Shown: piece after piece, positions 42,640 to 51,256 of the stretch
Layout: each line of letters opens with the position of its first letter
How positions within the stretch are numbered: position 1 is the first letter of the stretch
From: Rhodococcus sp. KBS0724
GTDB taxonomy: Bacteria; Actinomycetota; Actinomycetes; Mycobacteriales; Mycobacteriaceae
Assembly: GCF_005938745.2 (NCBI RefSeq)
Contig: NZ_VCBX02000001.1
Span: forward strand, 1,197,501 to 1,261,500
Direction of reading: 5' to 3'
Length of the DNA: 64,000 bases
The notes under the pieces: model-generated
Databases searched by the model: none
What the model was told of the DNA's origin: nothing
Seen by the model: only the letters and a program-made list of their open reading frames with translations
Program-made: the position numbers and the translations under genes

Positions 42640-42662
42640 TTAGTACATGATTTGACTAAAAT
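42640..42662 (-). promoter_or_regulatory. MarR-type operator candidate upstream of the MarR gene
   Basis: TAGT-N10-ACTAAAATG at 42640-42662, with TTAGT/ACTAA as an inverted repeat, 31 bp upstream of the start codon. It matches the site before hmgA in sequence and spacing, suggesting autoregulation. Confidence 0.65.
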
Positions 42663-42668
42663 GGCACA

Positions 42669-42718
42669 CCCCGGTGCGTCTTTCTGGTAGTGCGCACTAC
42701 CAGAAAGACGCACCGGGG
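42669..42718. terminator. metE terminator, 50-nt perfect palindrome
   Basis: A perfect inverted repeat with 25-bp arms and no unpaired loop, centred at 42693/42694; the arms contain GGTGCGTCTTTCTGGTAGTG and its complement. It ends 9 nt short of the metE stop codon and separates metE from the MarR promoter. Confidence 0.85.
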
Positions 42719-42727
42719 GCACAGCCC

Positions 42728-44992
42728 CTACAGTTCCGCTCGTACCAGCTTTGCTGCCTCGACGAGGTTGCGCAACGACGCCTCGACCTCGACCGGGCCA
42801 CGCGTCTTCAAGCCGCAGTCCGGGTTGACCCACAGCCGTTCCACCGGGACCACCGTGAGTGCTTCGCGTAGAGAATCCGCTATCTCGTCGACGCCAGGCA
42901 CGCGAGGCGAGTGGATGTCGTACACGCCCGGGCCGACGCCCAGGTCGAATCCGACGGCGCTGAGGTCATCGAGAACCTCCATGTGTGAGCGGGCGGCTTC
43001 GATCGAGGTGACATCGGCATCCAGGCCTGCGATCGCGCCGATCACGGCACCGAACTCCGAATAGCAGAGATGGGTATGGATCGCCGTGGAATCCGCGACG
43101 CCCGACGTTGCCAGTCGGAACGACCCGACCGACCAGTCCAGGTACGCCGGTTGGTCGGCCGCACGCAGCGGAAGAAGCTCGCGCAGAGCGGGCTCGTCGA
43201 CCTGGATGATGCCGATGCCGGCGGCCTGCAGGTCGAGCGTCTCGTCCCGGATCGCCAGAGCAACCTGATTGGCGGAGTCGGCAAGTGGCTGATCGTCACG
43301 CACGAACGACCACGCCAGAATCGTGACCGGTCCCGTGAGCATCCCCTTGACCGGCTTGTCGGTCAGGGACTGCGCGTAGGTGATCCAGTCGACGGTCATC
43401 TGCTTCGGGCGCGAGACGTCGCCGTAGAGGATCGGCGGGCGCACGCAGCGCGTTCCGTACGACTGAACCCAGCCGTGTGCGGTCGCGAAGAACCCGTCGA
43501 GTTGCTCGGCGAAGTACTGGACCATGTCGTTGCGCTCGGGCTCGCCGTGTACGAGCACATCCAGGTCCAGCTTTTCCTGCAGCGCAACCACATCTGCGAT
43601 CTCGGCGCGCATGCGGGAGATGTATTCGTCTGTGTCGATCTCGCCCTTGCGCAGTGCCGCGCGTGCCACCCGGATCTTGGACGTCTGCGGATACGAACCG
43701 ATCGTGGTGGTCGGAAGTGGAGGGAGCGAGAGCAATTCGGCCTGAGCCTTGCGACGTTCCGCTGCCGGGGCTCGGTTGGTCGCCGAATTCAGCACGGCGT
43801 CAAGGCGTCCGCGCAGGGTCGCGTCGTTGAGACGTTTGTCGTCCCGGCGAGTCGACGCGGCGGCGCGGGCCAGACCGAATTCGTCTTCGACGGATTCACG
43901 CCCGTGATTCAGGGCGGTAGCAAGTGTGACCACCTCCTGTACCTTTTCGGAGCCGAAAGCGAGCCAGGAGCGCAGCGCCTTGTCCAGATCCGGTTCTTGG
44001 GAGAGTGAGTACGGAACGTGTAGGAGCGAGCACGACGTCGAGACGGCAAGCGTGTCGACGCTGCCGAGCAGAGCGCCCAGCGTGGACAGTGCCGAATCCA
44101 GGTCGGTTCGCCAGATGTTGCGGCCGTCGACAACTCCGGCGACAACAAGTTTCCGGGCGAGTTCGGGGACGGAACCTATCGAATCATGTCCTGCGACAAG
44201 GTCGATCGCCACACCGTCGACGCCAGTGGACGCCAGGGCCGGAAGTGCGTCGCCCAACGATCCGAAGTACGACGCCAGCAGGATTGCCGGTCGATTCGGC
44301 AGCGACGAGAGCTGTTCGTAGACAGAGCGTGCGGCTTCGATCTCCTCGGCGGTGCGGTCACCGACGAGCGCGGGCTCGTCGATCTGGACCCAGGTGGCCC
44401 CGGCGTCGGCGAGCTTGCCGAGAAGGTCGCCGTACAGCGGAATCAGTTCGCCCACTCGGGGCAGCAGCGGCTCGTCGTTTCCGACTGCCTTCGAGAGCAG
44501 CAGGAACGTGACGGGTCCGATGACAACGGGGCGAGCGGGGATTCCGTCGGCGAGGGCTTCCGCCAGTTCGCCGAGCACCTTCGAGGCATCGAGTGAGAAC
44601 GTCGTGGACAGTGAGATCTCGGGGACCAGGTAGTGGTAATTGGTGTCGAACCACTTGGTCATCTCGAGCGGGGCGATGGTGTCGGTGCCGCGTGCGGCCG
44701 CAAAATAGCGGTCCAACGGATCGGTGACGGACGCGACCCGTTCCGGCAACGCTCCGAGAAGCACTGCCGTGTCGAGCATCTGGTCGTAGAAAGAAAAGGT
44801 GTTGACCGGGACGGAGTCGAGGCCCTGGTCACGGAGGTCGGCCAAGCCCTGCCGACGGAGGTCACGGGCTACTCGCTCCAAGGCGTCGGCGTCGATACGC
44901 CCCGCCCAGTAGCTTTCGATTGCCCGCTTGAGTTCGCGATGAGGACCGATGCGCGGAGAGCCCAGCACGGTCGCGGTGAATGTAGTTGTCAC
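42728..44992 (-). CDS. metE: Cobalamin-independent methionine synthase
   Basis: A 754-residue 5-methyltetrahydropteroyltriglutamate-homocysteine methyltransferase. The N-terminal half starts [20 protein letters not shown]; the C-terminal catalytic barrel has [18 protein letters not shown] and zinc ligands in [10 protein letters not shown] and [11 protein letters not shown]. The GTG start at 44992 follows GGAG; the extension to 45052 is rejected. A cobalamin riboswitch in the leader (45139-45300) should shut the gene off when B12 allows MetH to take over, as is established for mycobacterial metE. Confidence 0.94.
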   Translation of the reverse strand: MTTTFTATVLGSPRIGPHRELKRAIESYWAGRIDADALERVARDLRRQGLADLRDQGLDSVPVNTFSFYDQMLDTAVLLGALPERVASVTDPLDRYFAAARGTDTIAPLEMTKWFDTNYHYLVPEISLSTTFSLDASKVLGELAEALADGIPARPVVIGPVTFLLLSKAVGNDEPLLPRVGELIPLYGDLLGKLADAGATWVQIDEPALVGDRTAEEIEAARSVYEQLSSLPNRPAILLASYFGSLGDALPALASTGVDGVAIDLVAGHDSIGSVPELARKLVVAGVVDGRNIWRTDLDSALSTLGALLGSVDTLAVSTSCSLLHVPYSLSQEPDLDKALRSWLAFGSEKVQEVVTLATALNHGRESVEDEFGLARAAASTRRDDKRLNDATLRGRLDAVLNSATNRAPAAERRKAQAELLSLPPLPTTTIGSYPQTSKIRVARAALRKGEIDTDEYISRMRAEIADVVALQEKLDLDVLVHGEPERNDMVQYFAEQLDGFFATAHGWVQSYGTRCVRPPILYGDVSRPKQMTVDWITYAQSLTDKPVKGMLTGPVTILAWSFVRDDQPLADSANQVALAIRDETLDLQAAGIGIIQVDEPALRELLPLRAADQPAYLDWSVGSFRLATSGVADSTAIHTHLCYSEFGAVIGAIAGLDADVTSIEAARSHMEVLDDLSAVGFDLGVGPGVYDIHSPRVPGVDEIADSLREALTVVPVERLWVNPDCGLKTRGPVEVEASLRNLVEAAKLVRAEL

Positions 44993-45117
44993 GGAGTTTC
45001 TCCAGATTGCCAATGCACTGATGGCCACTGCCGGCAGACGGGTACACCTCATGAGGCCGCATCAAACGTGCGACCACTTCTCGAGATCTACGCGCCCATT
45101 CCACGAGGCGGTGGACC

Positions 45118-45138
45118 GTCGGGCACGGCGTGCCCGAC
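45118..45138 (-). terminator. Hairpin downstream of the metE riboswitch (expression platform)
   Basis: GTCGGGCA (45118-45125) and TGCCCGAC (45131-45138) form a perfect 8-bp stem with a 5-nt loop directly after the riboswitch aptamer and about 125 nt before metE. It may be the switchable stem. Confidence 0.55.
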
Positions 45139-45300
45139 ACAGTCGGCAGGTCTTCGGACTCGCGGGCTCTCGATCGTGGTGATCGAACCTACTGGCCGTC
45201 GCTTCCCAGACAAGATGCCCAGTGCATGTAGACGGCGGTCGTTCCTGCTTACCGCTGCGGGACAGTCCCGGATTTTCACCGGGTTCCCTCTCACTCCGTC
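45139..45300 (-). promoter_or_regulatory. Cobalamin riboswitch (metE leader)
   Basis: Read on the minus strand, the leader contains the conserved core GGGAACCCGGTGAAAATCC, then GGGACTGTCCCGCAGCGGTA (45252-45290) and, toward metE, GAGTCCGAAGACCTGCC (45144-45160), corresponding to the B12-box side. These are hallmark elements of the AdoCbl/cobalamin aptamer. Boundaries are approximate. Confidence 0.85.
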
Positions 45301-45446
45301 AGCCTGAGCTGACGGGGCTTCGACGCCAGGAACGGTCTTCGGGGCTCCTCATGACCGCGCCGGGCGAACCAGCTGTATCGCCCAGCATAGGGCCACGAGC
45401 GTCGGAGCAGGAAAAGGAGTGCCTGTCTGCCTTGTGCCGACGTGGG

Positions 45447-45881
45447 CTAGGCGCGCCACGAGTACGAGTTGGAGTCGGGAGGTACGCGGGGAAGATTCTC
45501 CGATGATCGGAGATTTTCTGCCATTTCGACAAGCAGAGCCTGTGAGGCTGGGGACAGGTCGACAACCCGAGACGTGAGATTGCGTAGGCGATCGTTGTGA
45601 AGCTGGGCGAGCAGCAGGTGGTCGGAATCGCCGCTCGCGAGAAATGGCACCTCTTGGTCGGGGTTGAAAAAATAGTCCGGAGTCACTTCGAAGAATCGTG
45701 CGAGGGCGGCGACAACTTCGGGTGACGGGTTGGTCCGGACGCCTGTGCGGAGTTGTGACAAGTAGGGAGTCGAGATGCGGCAACCGTCTTCGGTCATGCT
45801 GCGCACGACCATGGCGTTGGTGACGTGATTGGGGGCGGACTCGAACAGCGCATTCAATCGTTGGCTGAATCTCTGCGCCAT
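45447..45881 (-). CDS. EspR-like XRE-family regulator
   Basis: A 144-residue protein with an N-terminal helix-turn-helix: FSQRLNALFESAP, then ISTPYLSQLRTGVRTNPS and EVVAALARFFEVTPDYFFN. The spacing and the PYLSQLR-x-G-x-RTNPS motif match mycobacterial EspR (Rv3849), a nucleoid-associated regulator of ESX-1 secretion; the C-terminal helices (LTSRVVDLSPASQALLVEMAENLRS) would mediate dimerisation. No ESX genes are in the window, so its targets here are unknown. The start ATG 45881 follows GGGGAAGG; an extension to 45935 is possible. Confidence 0.8.
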   Translation of the reverse strand: MAQRFSQRLNALFESAPNHVTNAMVVRSMTEDGCRISTPYLSQLRTGVRTNPSPEVVAALARFFEVTPDYFFNPDQEVPFLASGDSDHLLLAQLHNDRLRNLTSRVVDLSPASQALLVEMAENLRSSENLPRVPPDSNSYSWRA

Positions 45882-46097
45882 GAGCCTTCCCCCTGTGTTG
45901 TTCACTCCACGATCTAATAGCTGGAAGGTAGCCAATAACGGGTCGGCGGCGCGCCAGCTGGCCCCACGTCACCTTTCTGTGGAACCAGGTAACAGGATAC
46001 GTGAATATTTGGGTTCGAACTGCAGGTGGGACGGGGATGAAGAGACATTGCGACGGAATTGCCGGATACGGGACTCGATGTGAGGACCCTGTTCTTC

Positions 46098-46706
46098 TCA
46101 CAACCAACCGTTGGCTTCGGCGATTCGAGCGGATTCTCCGCGCGTTGCACCACCGGTCTTCCCCATCGCGGACGACAGGTGATTGCGAACGGTGCCGGCC
46201 GAGAGGAAGAGTTCGGCCGCGATAGCTGCGACCGGTGCGCCGGCCTTCGCGGCGCGCAATACTTCGGTTTCGCGATCGGTCAGCGGAGATTCGCCGGTGA
46301 CGAGGCTGTCTGCCGCCAGCGTGGGATCTACGACGCGTAATCCGGCGTGGACGCGTCGTACCGCGTCGGCGAGTTGCCGTGCCGGGGTGTCCTTGACGAC
46401 AAAGCCTGTGGCTCCCGCATGCATCGCCTTACGGAGAAACCCTGGCCGCCCGAAGGTCGTCACGATGAGTACCCGTGTCTGGGGGAGCGCTTCCAACAAC
46501 GCCGACGTGGCTGCAATCCCGTCCAGTCCCGGCATCTCCACGTCCAGTAGTGCAACATCGGGGCGGTGTTCGATCGCTGCCGCGACAACCTCGTCGCCTC
46601 GGCCGACTTCTGCGACCACGTTCAGATCGGTTTCGAGATCGAGGAGTGCGGCAAGGGCGCCGCGGACCAACGCCTGGTCGTCGGCAAGTAGTAGCCGGAT
46701 GCTCAC
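46098..46706 (-). CDS. Two-component response regulator, NarL/LuxR type
   Basis: A 202-residue regulator: receiver domain with phospho-acceptor Asp in VALLDVEMPGLDG (about residue 55) and acidic pair DDQ near the start, then a LuxR-type helix-turn-helix in LTDRETEVLRAAKAGAPVAA and SAGTVRNHLSSAMGK. The gene overlaps the kinase gene by 4 nt. It probably controls its own operon, which carries the ABC-2 exporter. Confidence 0.9.
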   Translation of the reverse strand: MSIRLLLADDQALVRGALAALLDLETDLNVVAEVGRGDEVVAAAIEHRPDVALLDVEMPGLDGIAATSALLEALPQTRVLIVTTFGRPGFLRKAMHAGATGFVVKDTPARQLADAVRRVHAGLRVVDPTLAADSLVTGESPLTDRETEVLRAAKAGAPVAAIAAELFLSAGTVRNHLSSAMGKTGGATRGESARIAEANGWL

Positions 46707-47827
46707 GTGTTCTCCTGTTCGTGGACCTGTAGTGAAAAACCTTCTTGCGCGGCGGCGTTGATGGTCAGACGGGCTCCCGCTGCGGCGGCGCGTTCCCGCA
46801 GTCCGGTCAACCCATTGCCGATCGTCGTGTTCTCGCCGCAGATGCCGTCATCGGAGATTTCCACACTCTTCTCATCGATGGTGATGGTGCATTGTGTTGC
46901 GGCGCTGTGACGTACGACGTTGGTGACACCTTCGCGGACGGTCCACGCAAACAACTCCCGCAAATGGCGTGGGACCATTTCGGTGCTGTTCGGGGACCGA
47001 TCTTCGATGCCGGCGGCACGCAGAGCCTCCCGGGCGCGGGCGATCTCGACAGGAAGTGAGATAGTTCGAAATCCGTCCACTGCAGAGCGCACATCGGCTA
47101 ACGCGTCTCGGGAAAGTCGTTCGAGATCGTCGAGTTCACTGCGAGCTCGCTCGATGTCGACGTCCAGCAATCGGTTGGCCAGTTCGGCTTTGACAGTGAT
47201 GACGGTGAGCGAGTGTCCGAGGATGTCATGGAGATCTCGCGCCATGCGTGCGCGTTCCTCCGTGACGGCCCGCTGTTCCTGTTCTTCTCGTTCGTGGACC
47301 ATTGCAATATTGCGTCTGACGAGGGACATGACGCCCCACGTGGCAAACGCGGCGGCGCACACCCCGAGTGACAGGCCGGAATAGTTTCCCCATCCGGCGC
47401 TGACGCTGACGATTTCCACGGAAGCCGCAAAAGCCAGGGTGAGAATGCCGCCGGCCACGGTCGGGAGGAGTGTCACGGCAGTGACGGCGAGGTAGGGGGC
47501 AGTTGCGAGACCGGTCGGCCCGACGCTGATGACGATCACAGCCGCGAGTGCGGTCAGACCGGCCAACGTGAGTACCGCGCGGCGAACTGTCGGTTCCGCG
47601 CTGAGCGTGAGACGGCGCTGCTGTACTCGGGCAAAGGTATAGAAGTAGAGGGCACTGAACGTGAGCGTCGCGAGAACCCCTACCCAGCCACGTAATTCGC
47701 CGCGAAGGTTCCATCCTTCGATGAGTGGGCCACCGAGAAAAACCATCCACACGGCGGCAAACAGAATGCCGAAGCGATTCCGTCGCGGCACCGCGACGGA
47801 ATCGCTCGGGCGAGTGGTCTCCGACAA
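46703..47827 (-). CDS. Sensor histidine kinase, DesK/HisKA_3 type
   Basis: A 374-residue kinase. Five or six membrane helices occupy about residues 15-160, with almost no extracytoplasmic loops, so it may sense the membrane itself. The phospho-His is in RARMARDLHDILGHSLTVI, and the HATPase part has NVVRHSAATQCTITI and ISDDGICGE followed by GLTGLRERAAAAG. The start is a TTG adjoining the stop of the exporter permease gene. The pairing with exporter and regulator genes resembles antibiotic- or peptide-responsive detoxification modules. Confidence 0.87.
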   Translation of the reverse strand: MSETTRPSDSVAVPRRNRFGILFAAVWMVFLGGPLIEGWNLRGELRGWVGVLATLTFSALYFYTFARVQQRRLTLSAEPTVRRAVLTLAGLTALAAVIVISVGPTGLATAPYLAVTAVTLLPTVAGGILTLAFAASVEIVSVSAGWGNYSGLSLGVCAAAFATWGVMSLVRRNIAMVHEREEQEQRAVTEERARMARDLHDILGHSLTVITVKAELANRLLDVDIERARSELDDLERLSRDALADVRSAVDGFRTISLPVEIARAREALRAAGIEDRSPNSTEMVPRHLRELFAWTVREGVTNVVRHSAATQCTITIDEKSVEISDDGICGENTTIGNGLTGLRERAAAAGARLTINAAAQEGFSLQVHEQENT

Positions 47828-48601
47828 CTACACACGCTCCGTATCTCGTTGGAACCGCCAGATCGCTCCGGTAGCGAAGACGGCGAACCACACCACAATA
47901 TTGACGATCCACGTCCAATGGATGCTATTGCCGGTCAGCGGCGCGTGCGCCAGCGCGTTGATGCCGAACATCGGAGTGAATTGGGCGATGGTCGCCCACA
48001 CCGAACCGTCCTGGAGCGGTACGAAGAGACCGCCGCCGAACGCAAGCAGTGCGAGCCCGGGGCCGAGCAGTTGCATGACATTCTCACTCGGCAGCAGGTA
48101 TCCCATGAACAAGCCGAAGGCAGCGAAGATCGACGATCCGAGCCAGGCGATCAATGCCGTTGTGAACCAGAGTGATCCGTCCATCTGGGCGGAGGTGAAC
48201 GAGCCGACGATGTAGACGACGAGGATCGACGCGAGACCGAGCAGCATGGCCATGATCAGCTTGACGGCAATGTAGGCGACCGGTGTCAGCGGTGTCAGCC
48301 GAAGTTGCCTGCTCCATCCGGATGCTCGCTCGATCGACACCATCGCACCGCCACTGGTGGTGGCGAGCATGGCGCCGTACAACGCCATGCTGATCATGAT
48401 GTACGCCGCGACGTTGCCGTGTCCGATGTCGTGAGCGTCGTCGTTTTGTCCCAACCCGAAGACCAGGTAGAAGACCACCGGCATGACCAGTGTGAAGAGC
48501 ATCGTGCGCCGATTGCGGGTCAGGCGACGCAGTTCCAAACGCAGCAAGGTCGTGTTGAATCCGCCCAGTGGTACGACGGTTCGTTCGGCCGAAGTGGTCA
48601 T
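47828..48601 (-). CDS. ABC-2 type transporter permease
   Basis: A 257-residue permease with an N-terminal cytoplasmic stretch (TLLRLELRRLTRNRRTMLFTL) and about six membrane helices; the ABC-2 segment is SGGAMVSIERASGWSRQLRLTPLTPVAYI. It forms the membrane part of an exporter with the ATPase encoded just upstream. The ATG overlaps the ATPase TGA, and its stop abuts the kinase TTG start, so the four genes are one transcript. The substrate (drug, lipid or peptide) is not determined. Confidence 0.87.
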   Translation of the reverse strand: MTTSAERTVVPLGGFNTTLLRLELRRLTRNRRTMLFTLVMPVVFYLVFGLGQNDDAHDIGHGNVAAYIMISMALYGAMLATTSGGAMVSIERASGWSRQLRLTPLTPVAYIAVKLIMAMLLGLASILVVYIVGSFTSAQMDGSLWFTTALIAWLGSSIFAAFGLFMGYLLPSENVMQLLGPGLALLAFGGGLFVPLQDGSVWATIAQFTPMFGINALAHAPLTGNSIHWTWIVNIVVWFAVFATGAIWRFQRDTERV

Positions 48602-49539
48602 CACTTGTGTCCTTCCGGCTTGTTCGACGTGAGTGCGATGAATGCGTCTTCGAGTCCGCGCGAGACGATTTCGAGATCGCGCGCCGCCGTGTTGTTCAGG
48701 AGAAACCGAGCGACGGCATCGGTGTTGCCCGAGTGCACCGTCAAAGCCTCGCCGCGCAGTTCGACGGCATCCGAGTGCGGTATCGCACGCAGAAGTTCGT
48801 CGGTCATGCCGGGAACTCTCGCGTGCAGGGTTCGCCCGGACGCCATTGCCTTGACCTCGGCGGTGGTTCCGTCGGCCACGATTGTTCCTTGCCGGACCAG
48901 AATGATGCGGTCGGCGTACACATCCGCTTCTTCGAGATAGTGCGTCGCAAAAAGCACGGTGCGTCCTTGGTCCGCATCGGCTCGGATGGCTGACCAGAAG
49001 TCCCGGCGCCCTTCGACATCCATGCCGGTTGTCGGTTCGTCGAGGATGAGAAGTTGTGGATCCGACAGGAGGGCCATCGCAAATCTCAGGCGCTGCTGCT
49101 GTCCGCCGGAGCACTTGCTGACGAGTCGGTCCGAGATGTCGAGGATTCCGGCGCGGCGCAGGACTTCGTCGACGGGGCGAGGACGGACGTAGAGACTCGC
49201 TGTCAGTTGCACGGTCTCGGTAACGGTCAGTTCTTTGAGAAGTCCGCCGGTCTGCATGACCGCTGAGACAAGCCCGCGGGCTATCGCTGCGCGCGGCGCC
49301 ATCCCGAAAACGCTCACGTCACCCGACGTCGGCTGCGACAGGCCGAGAATCATGTCGATCGTTGTTGTCTTGCCGGCGCCGTTCGGGCCGAGAAACGCAA
49401 CTATTTCACCGGGCCGGATGCCCACGTCGATGCCGTTGACGGCACCCACGTCGCCGAAGCGCTTGTGAAGTCCGGTCAGTCGAATGGCGTCGTGTGCTCG
49501 TCCGTCAACGGGTGGATATAGTGCCTGTGCTGAGGTCAT
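48601..49539 (-). CDS. ABC transporter ATPase (DrrA/CcmA-type exporter)
   Basis: A 312-residue ATPase: Walker A GPNGAGKTT (about residue 53), signature CSGGQQQRLRFAMALL and Walker B LLILDEPTTGMD. A C-terminal about 80-residue domain (LHARVPGMTDELLRAIPHS) is typical of DrrA/NodI-like drug or polysaccharide exporters. It is the first gene of the exporter-kinase-regulator operon. Confidence 0.9.
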   Translation of the reverse strand: MTSAQALYPPVDGRAHDAIRLTGLHKRFGDVGAVNGIDVGIRPGEIVAFLGPNGAGKTTTIDMILGLSQPTSGDVSVFGMAPRAAIARGLVSAVMQTGGLLKELTVTETVQLTASLYVRPRPVDEVLRRAGILDISDRLVSKCSGGQQQRLRFAMALLSDPQLLILDEPTTGMDVEGRRDFWSAIRADADQGRTVLFATHYLEEADVYADRIILVRQGTIVADGTTAEVKAMASGRTLHARVPGMTDELLRAIPHSDAVELRGEALTVHSGNTDAVARFLLNNTAARDLEIVSRGLEDAFIALTSNKPEGHK

Positions 49540-49584
49540 ACCTAGAATCTGCCGCTTTCCGGCAGGCGAACCCTCGTCGATCCG

Positions 49585-50535
49585 TCATTCTTCTGCCATG
49601 ACATTTGTCATTGGTTGGGTAGTTACAGGTTGAGTAGGTGTCGTTTGGCCGAGGCGTGCAAGTACCAGACCGGCGATGATCGCTGCGCCGCCGACGCCTT
49701 GGATGACGGTGATGGACTCTCCGACCAGGATCCAGGCTGCGATCACGGCGCACAGCACTTCGGTGAGAGCTACGAGAGACCCGATTGTCGGTCCCAGCAA
49801 CGTGATCGCGGCGATGCCGGTGAGATAGGCGATGACGGTGCTGACGACAACCAGAACCACTACCGGCAGCCATACTCCCGCCGAGTGATCTGCAACGACG
49901 ACGTTCGACGACGAGAATGCAAGGGGGAGTAGGCCGATCAGCCCGAGTAATCCGATGAGTACTGCGCTGACTGTCAGTCCGGACGCCGCAAGCACAACCG
50001 GATGCAGATCGCCGTCGGCGCGTTCGGAAATGACGAAATACACTGCGAGGCAGGCAGCTGCGGCCAGACCCCACGCAATGCCGATGGCACTGATCTCTGC
50101 CGAACCGAAAACGTCGATGACGACGGCCGCACCAACCAGGGCGATTGCCGCGCCCAGCAGTGTCTGCACGCTCGGCCGTGCACCCTTGGTAATCCACACC
50201 CATCCGATGACGATGATCGGGGCCAGGTATTCGAGAAGAAGTGCCACGCCGACCGAAAGATGTTGCACCGCATTGAAGAAGCACAACTGCACACCGGAGA
50301 TCGCGAACACTCCGTAGAGCAGTACGGTTCGCGTGTGGGCCGTCACCTGCCGCATGCGACGCCACTGGGTGCCGAGTGCGATCACCATCATCACGAGTGC
50401 TCCGCCCGCGACGCGCGCGAACACCGCACCGCCCGGAGACCAGCCGGATTCGATGAGAGATTTTGCAAAGGGGCCGGAGACGCCGAAGGTCGCAGCGGAC
50501 AGCAGAGCGAAGATCAAGCCGTTGCGAGAGTTCAC
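49585..50535 (-). CDS. EamA-family (DMT) transporter
   Basis: A 316-residue membrane protein with ten hydrophobic helices arranged as two EamA repeats (first FALLSAATFGVSGPFAKSLI; second IAWGLAAAACLAVYFVISE). EamA carriers move amino acids, purines or other metabolites across the cytoplasmic membrane; the substrate is unknown. It stands alone, divergent from the CGNR-protein gene with a 68-bp shared promoter region. Confidence 0.87.
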   Translation of the reverse strand: MNSRNGLIFALLSAATFGVSGPFAKSLIESGWSPGGAVFARVAGGALVMMVIALGTQWRRMRQVTAHTRTVLLYGVFAISGVQLCFFNAVQHLSVGVALLLEYLAPIIVIGWVWITKGARPSVQTLLGAAIALVGAAVVIDVFGSAEISAIGIAWGLAAAACLAVYFVISERADGDLHPVVLAASGLTVSAVLIGLLGLIGLLPLAFSSSNVVVADHSAGVWLPVVVLVVVSTVIAYLTGIAAITLLGPTIGSLVALTEVLCAVIAAWILVGESITVIQGVGGAAIIAGLVLARLGQTTPTQPVTTQPMTNVMAEE

Positions 50536-50603
50536 GTCGTCACCCGTCAGGAGTAAAACCGATTACGATGATGACACTAGGTCGACACTGCTCAGGAGTC
50601 AAA

Positions 50604-51149
50604 GTGAATTTTGCTGATGACACGGAATCGGCGCTCGTCTTCGCTGCGTCGTTGGTGAACACCGCTCGGGGAGGCGCGGAACTTCTGCCTGATCAGGAAG
50701 AACTGACTCGATTTCTCGATGCGGACAAGTGGACCGGACGACGTGACGGCACACAGAGTGAACTGGAGGCGGTGCGGACGCTGCGTCCACGCCTGCGAAA
50801 GTTCTGGGAAGTGACCGAGGTAGACGACGCCGTCGTGCTGGTGAACACGCTGCTGGGCGAATCGGGAGCGCAGCCGAGACTCGCCCGGCACGACGAACTC
50901 GGCTGGCACTTACACGTCACGGCGGACGACGCGCCCCTCGTCAACAGGATGGCCGCGGAAGCAGCGATGGGTGTGCTCGATCTGATCCGAACCGGGGAAT
51001 TCTCGCGCCTGCAGTGGTGTGCTGCTCCGGATTGTGACGCGGTGTTCGTCGATCTGTCGCGTAACCGCTCGAAGCGATACTGCGACACCGGAAACTGCGG
51101 GAACAGGGCGCACGTCGCCGCCTACCGTGCCCGTAAATCCGGGGTGTGA
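50604..51149 (+). CDS. CGNR zinc-finger protein (ABATE-type regulator)
   Basis: A 181-residue protein. The C-terminal CGNR finger is complete: CAAPDCDAVFVDLSRNRSKR, then YCDTGNCGNRAHVAAYRARK, four cysteines for zinc plus the family-naming CGNR and a basic tail. The N-terminal about 120 residues are an ABATE-type ligand-like domain (SLVNTARGGAELLPDQEEL). Family members are presumed stress-related DNA-binding regulators. The GTG start 50604 follows CAGGAG. It is divergent from the EamA gene, so it could regulate that transporter. Confidence 0.82.
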   Translation: MNFADDTESALVFAASLVNTARGGAELLPDQEELTRFLDADKWTGRRDGTQSELEAVRTLRPRLRKFWEVTEVDDAVVLVNTLLGESGAQPRLARHDELGWHLHVTADDAPLVNRMAAEAAMGVLDLIRTGEFSRLQWCAAPDCDAVFVDLSRNRSKRYCDTGNCGNRAHVAAYRARKSGV

Positions 51150-51256
51150 CCGAGCAGTGTTCGGAGGGTTAGGACCAGGCTGAGTGAATATCTTGCCGGG
51201 AGCCAGGATCGGTCTAGCGTTGTGAATTCGGAACAGATTTCGCGAAGCCAGGAGGA

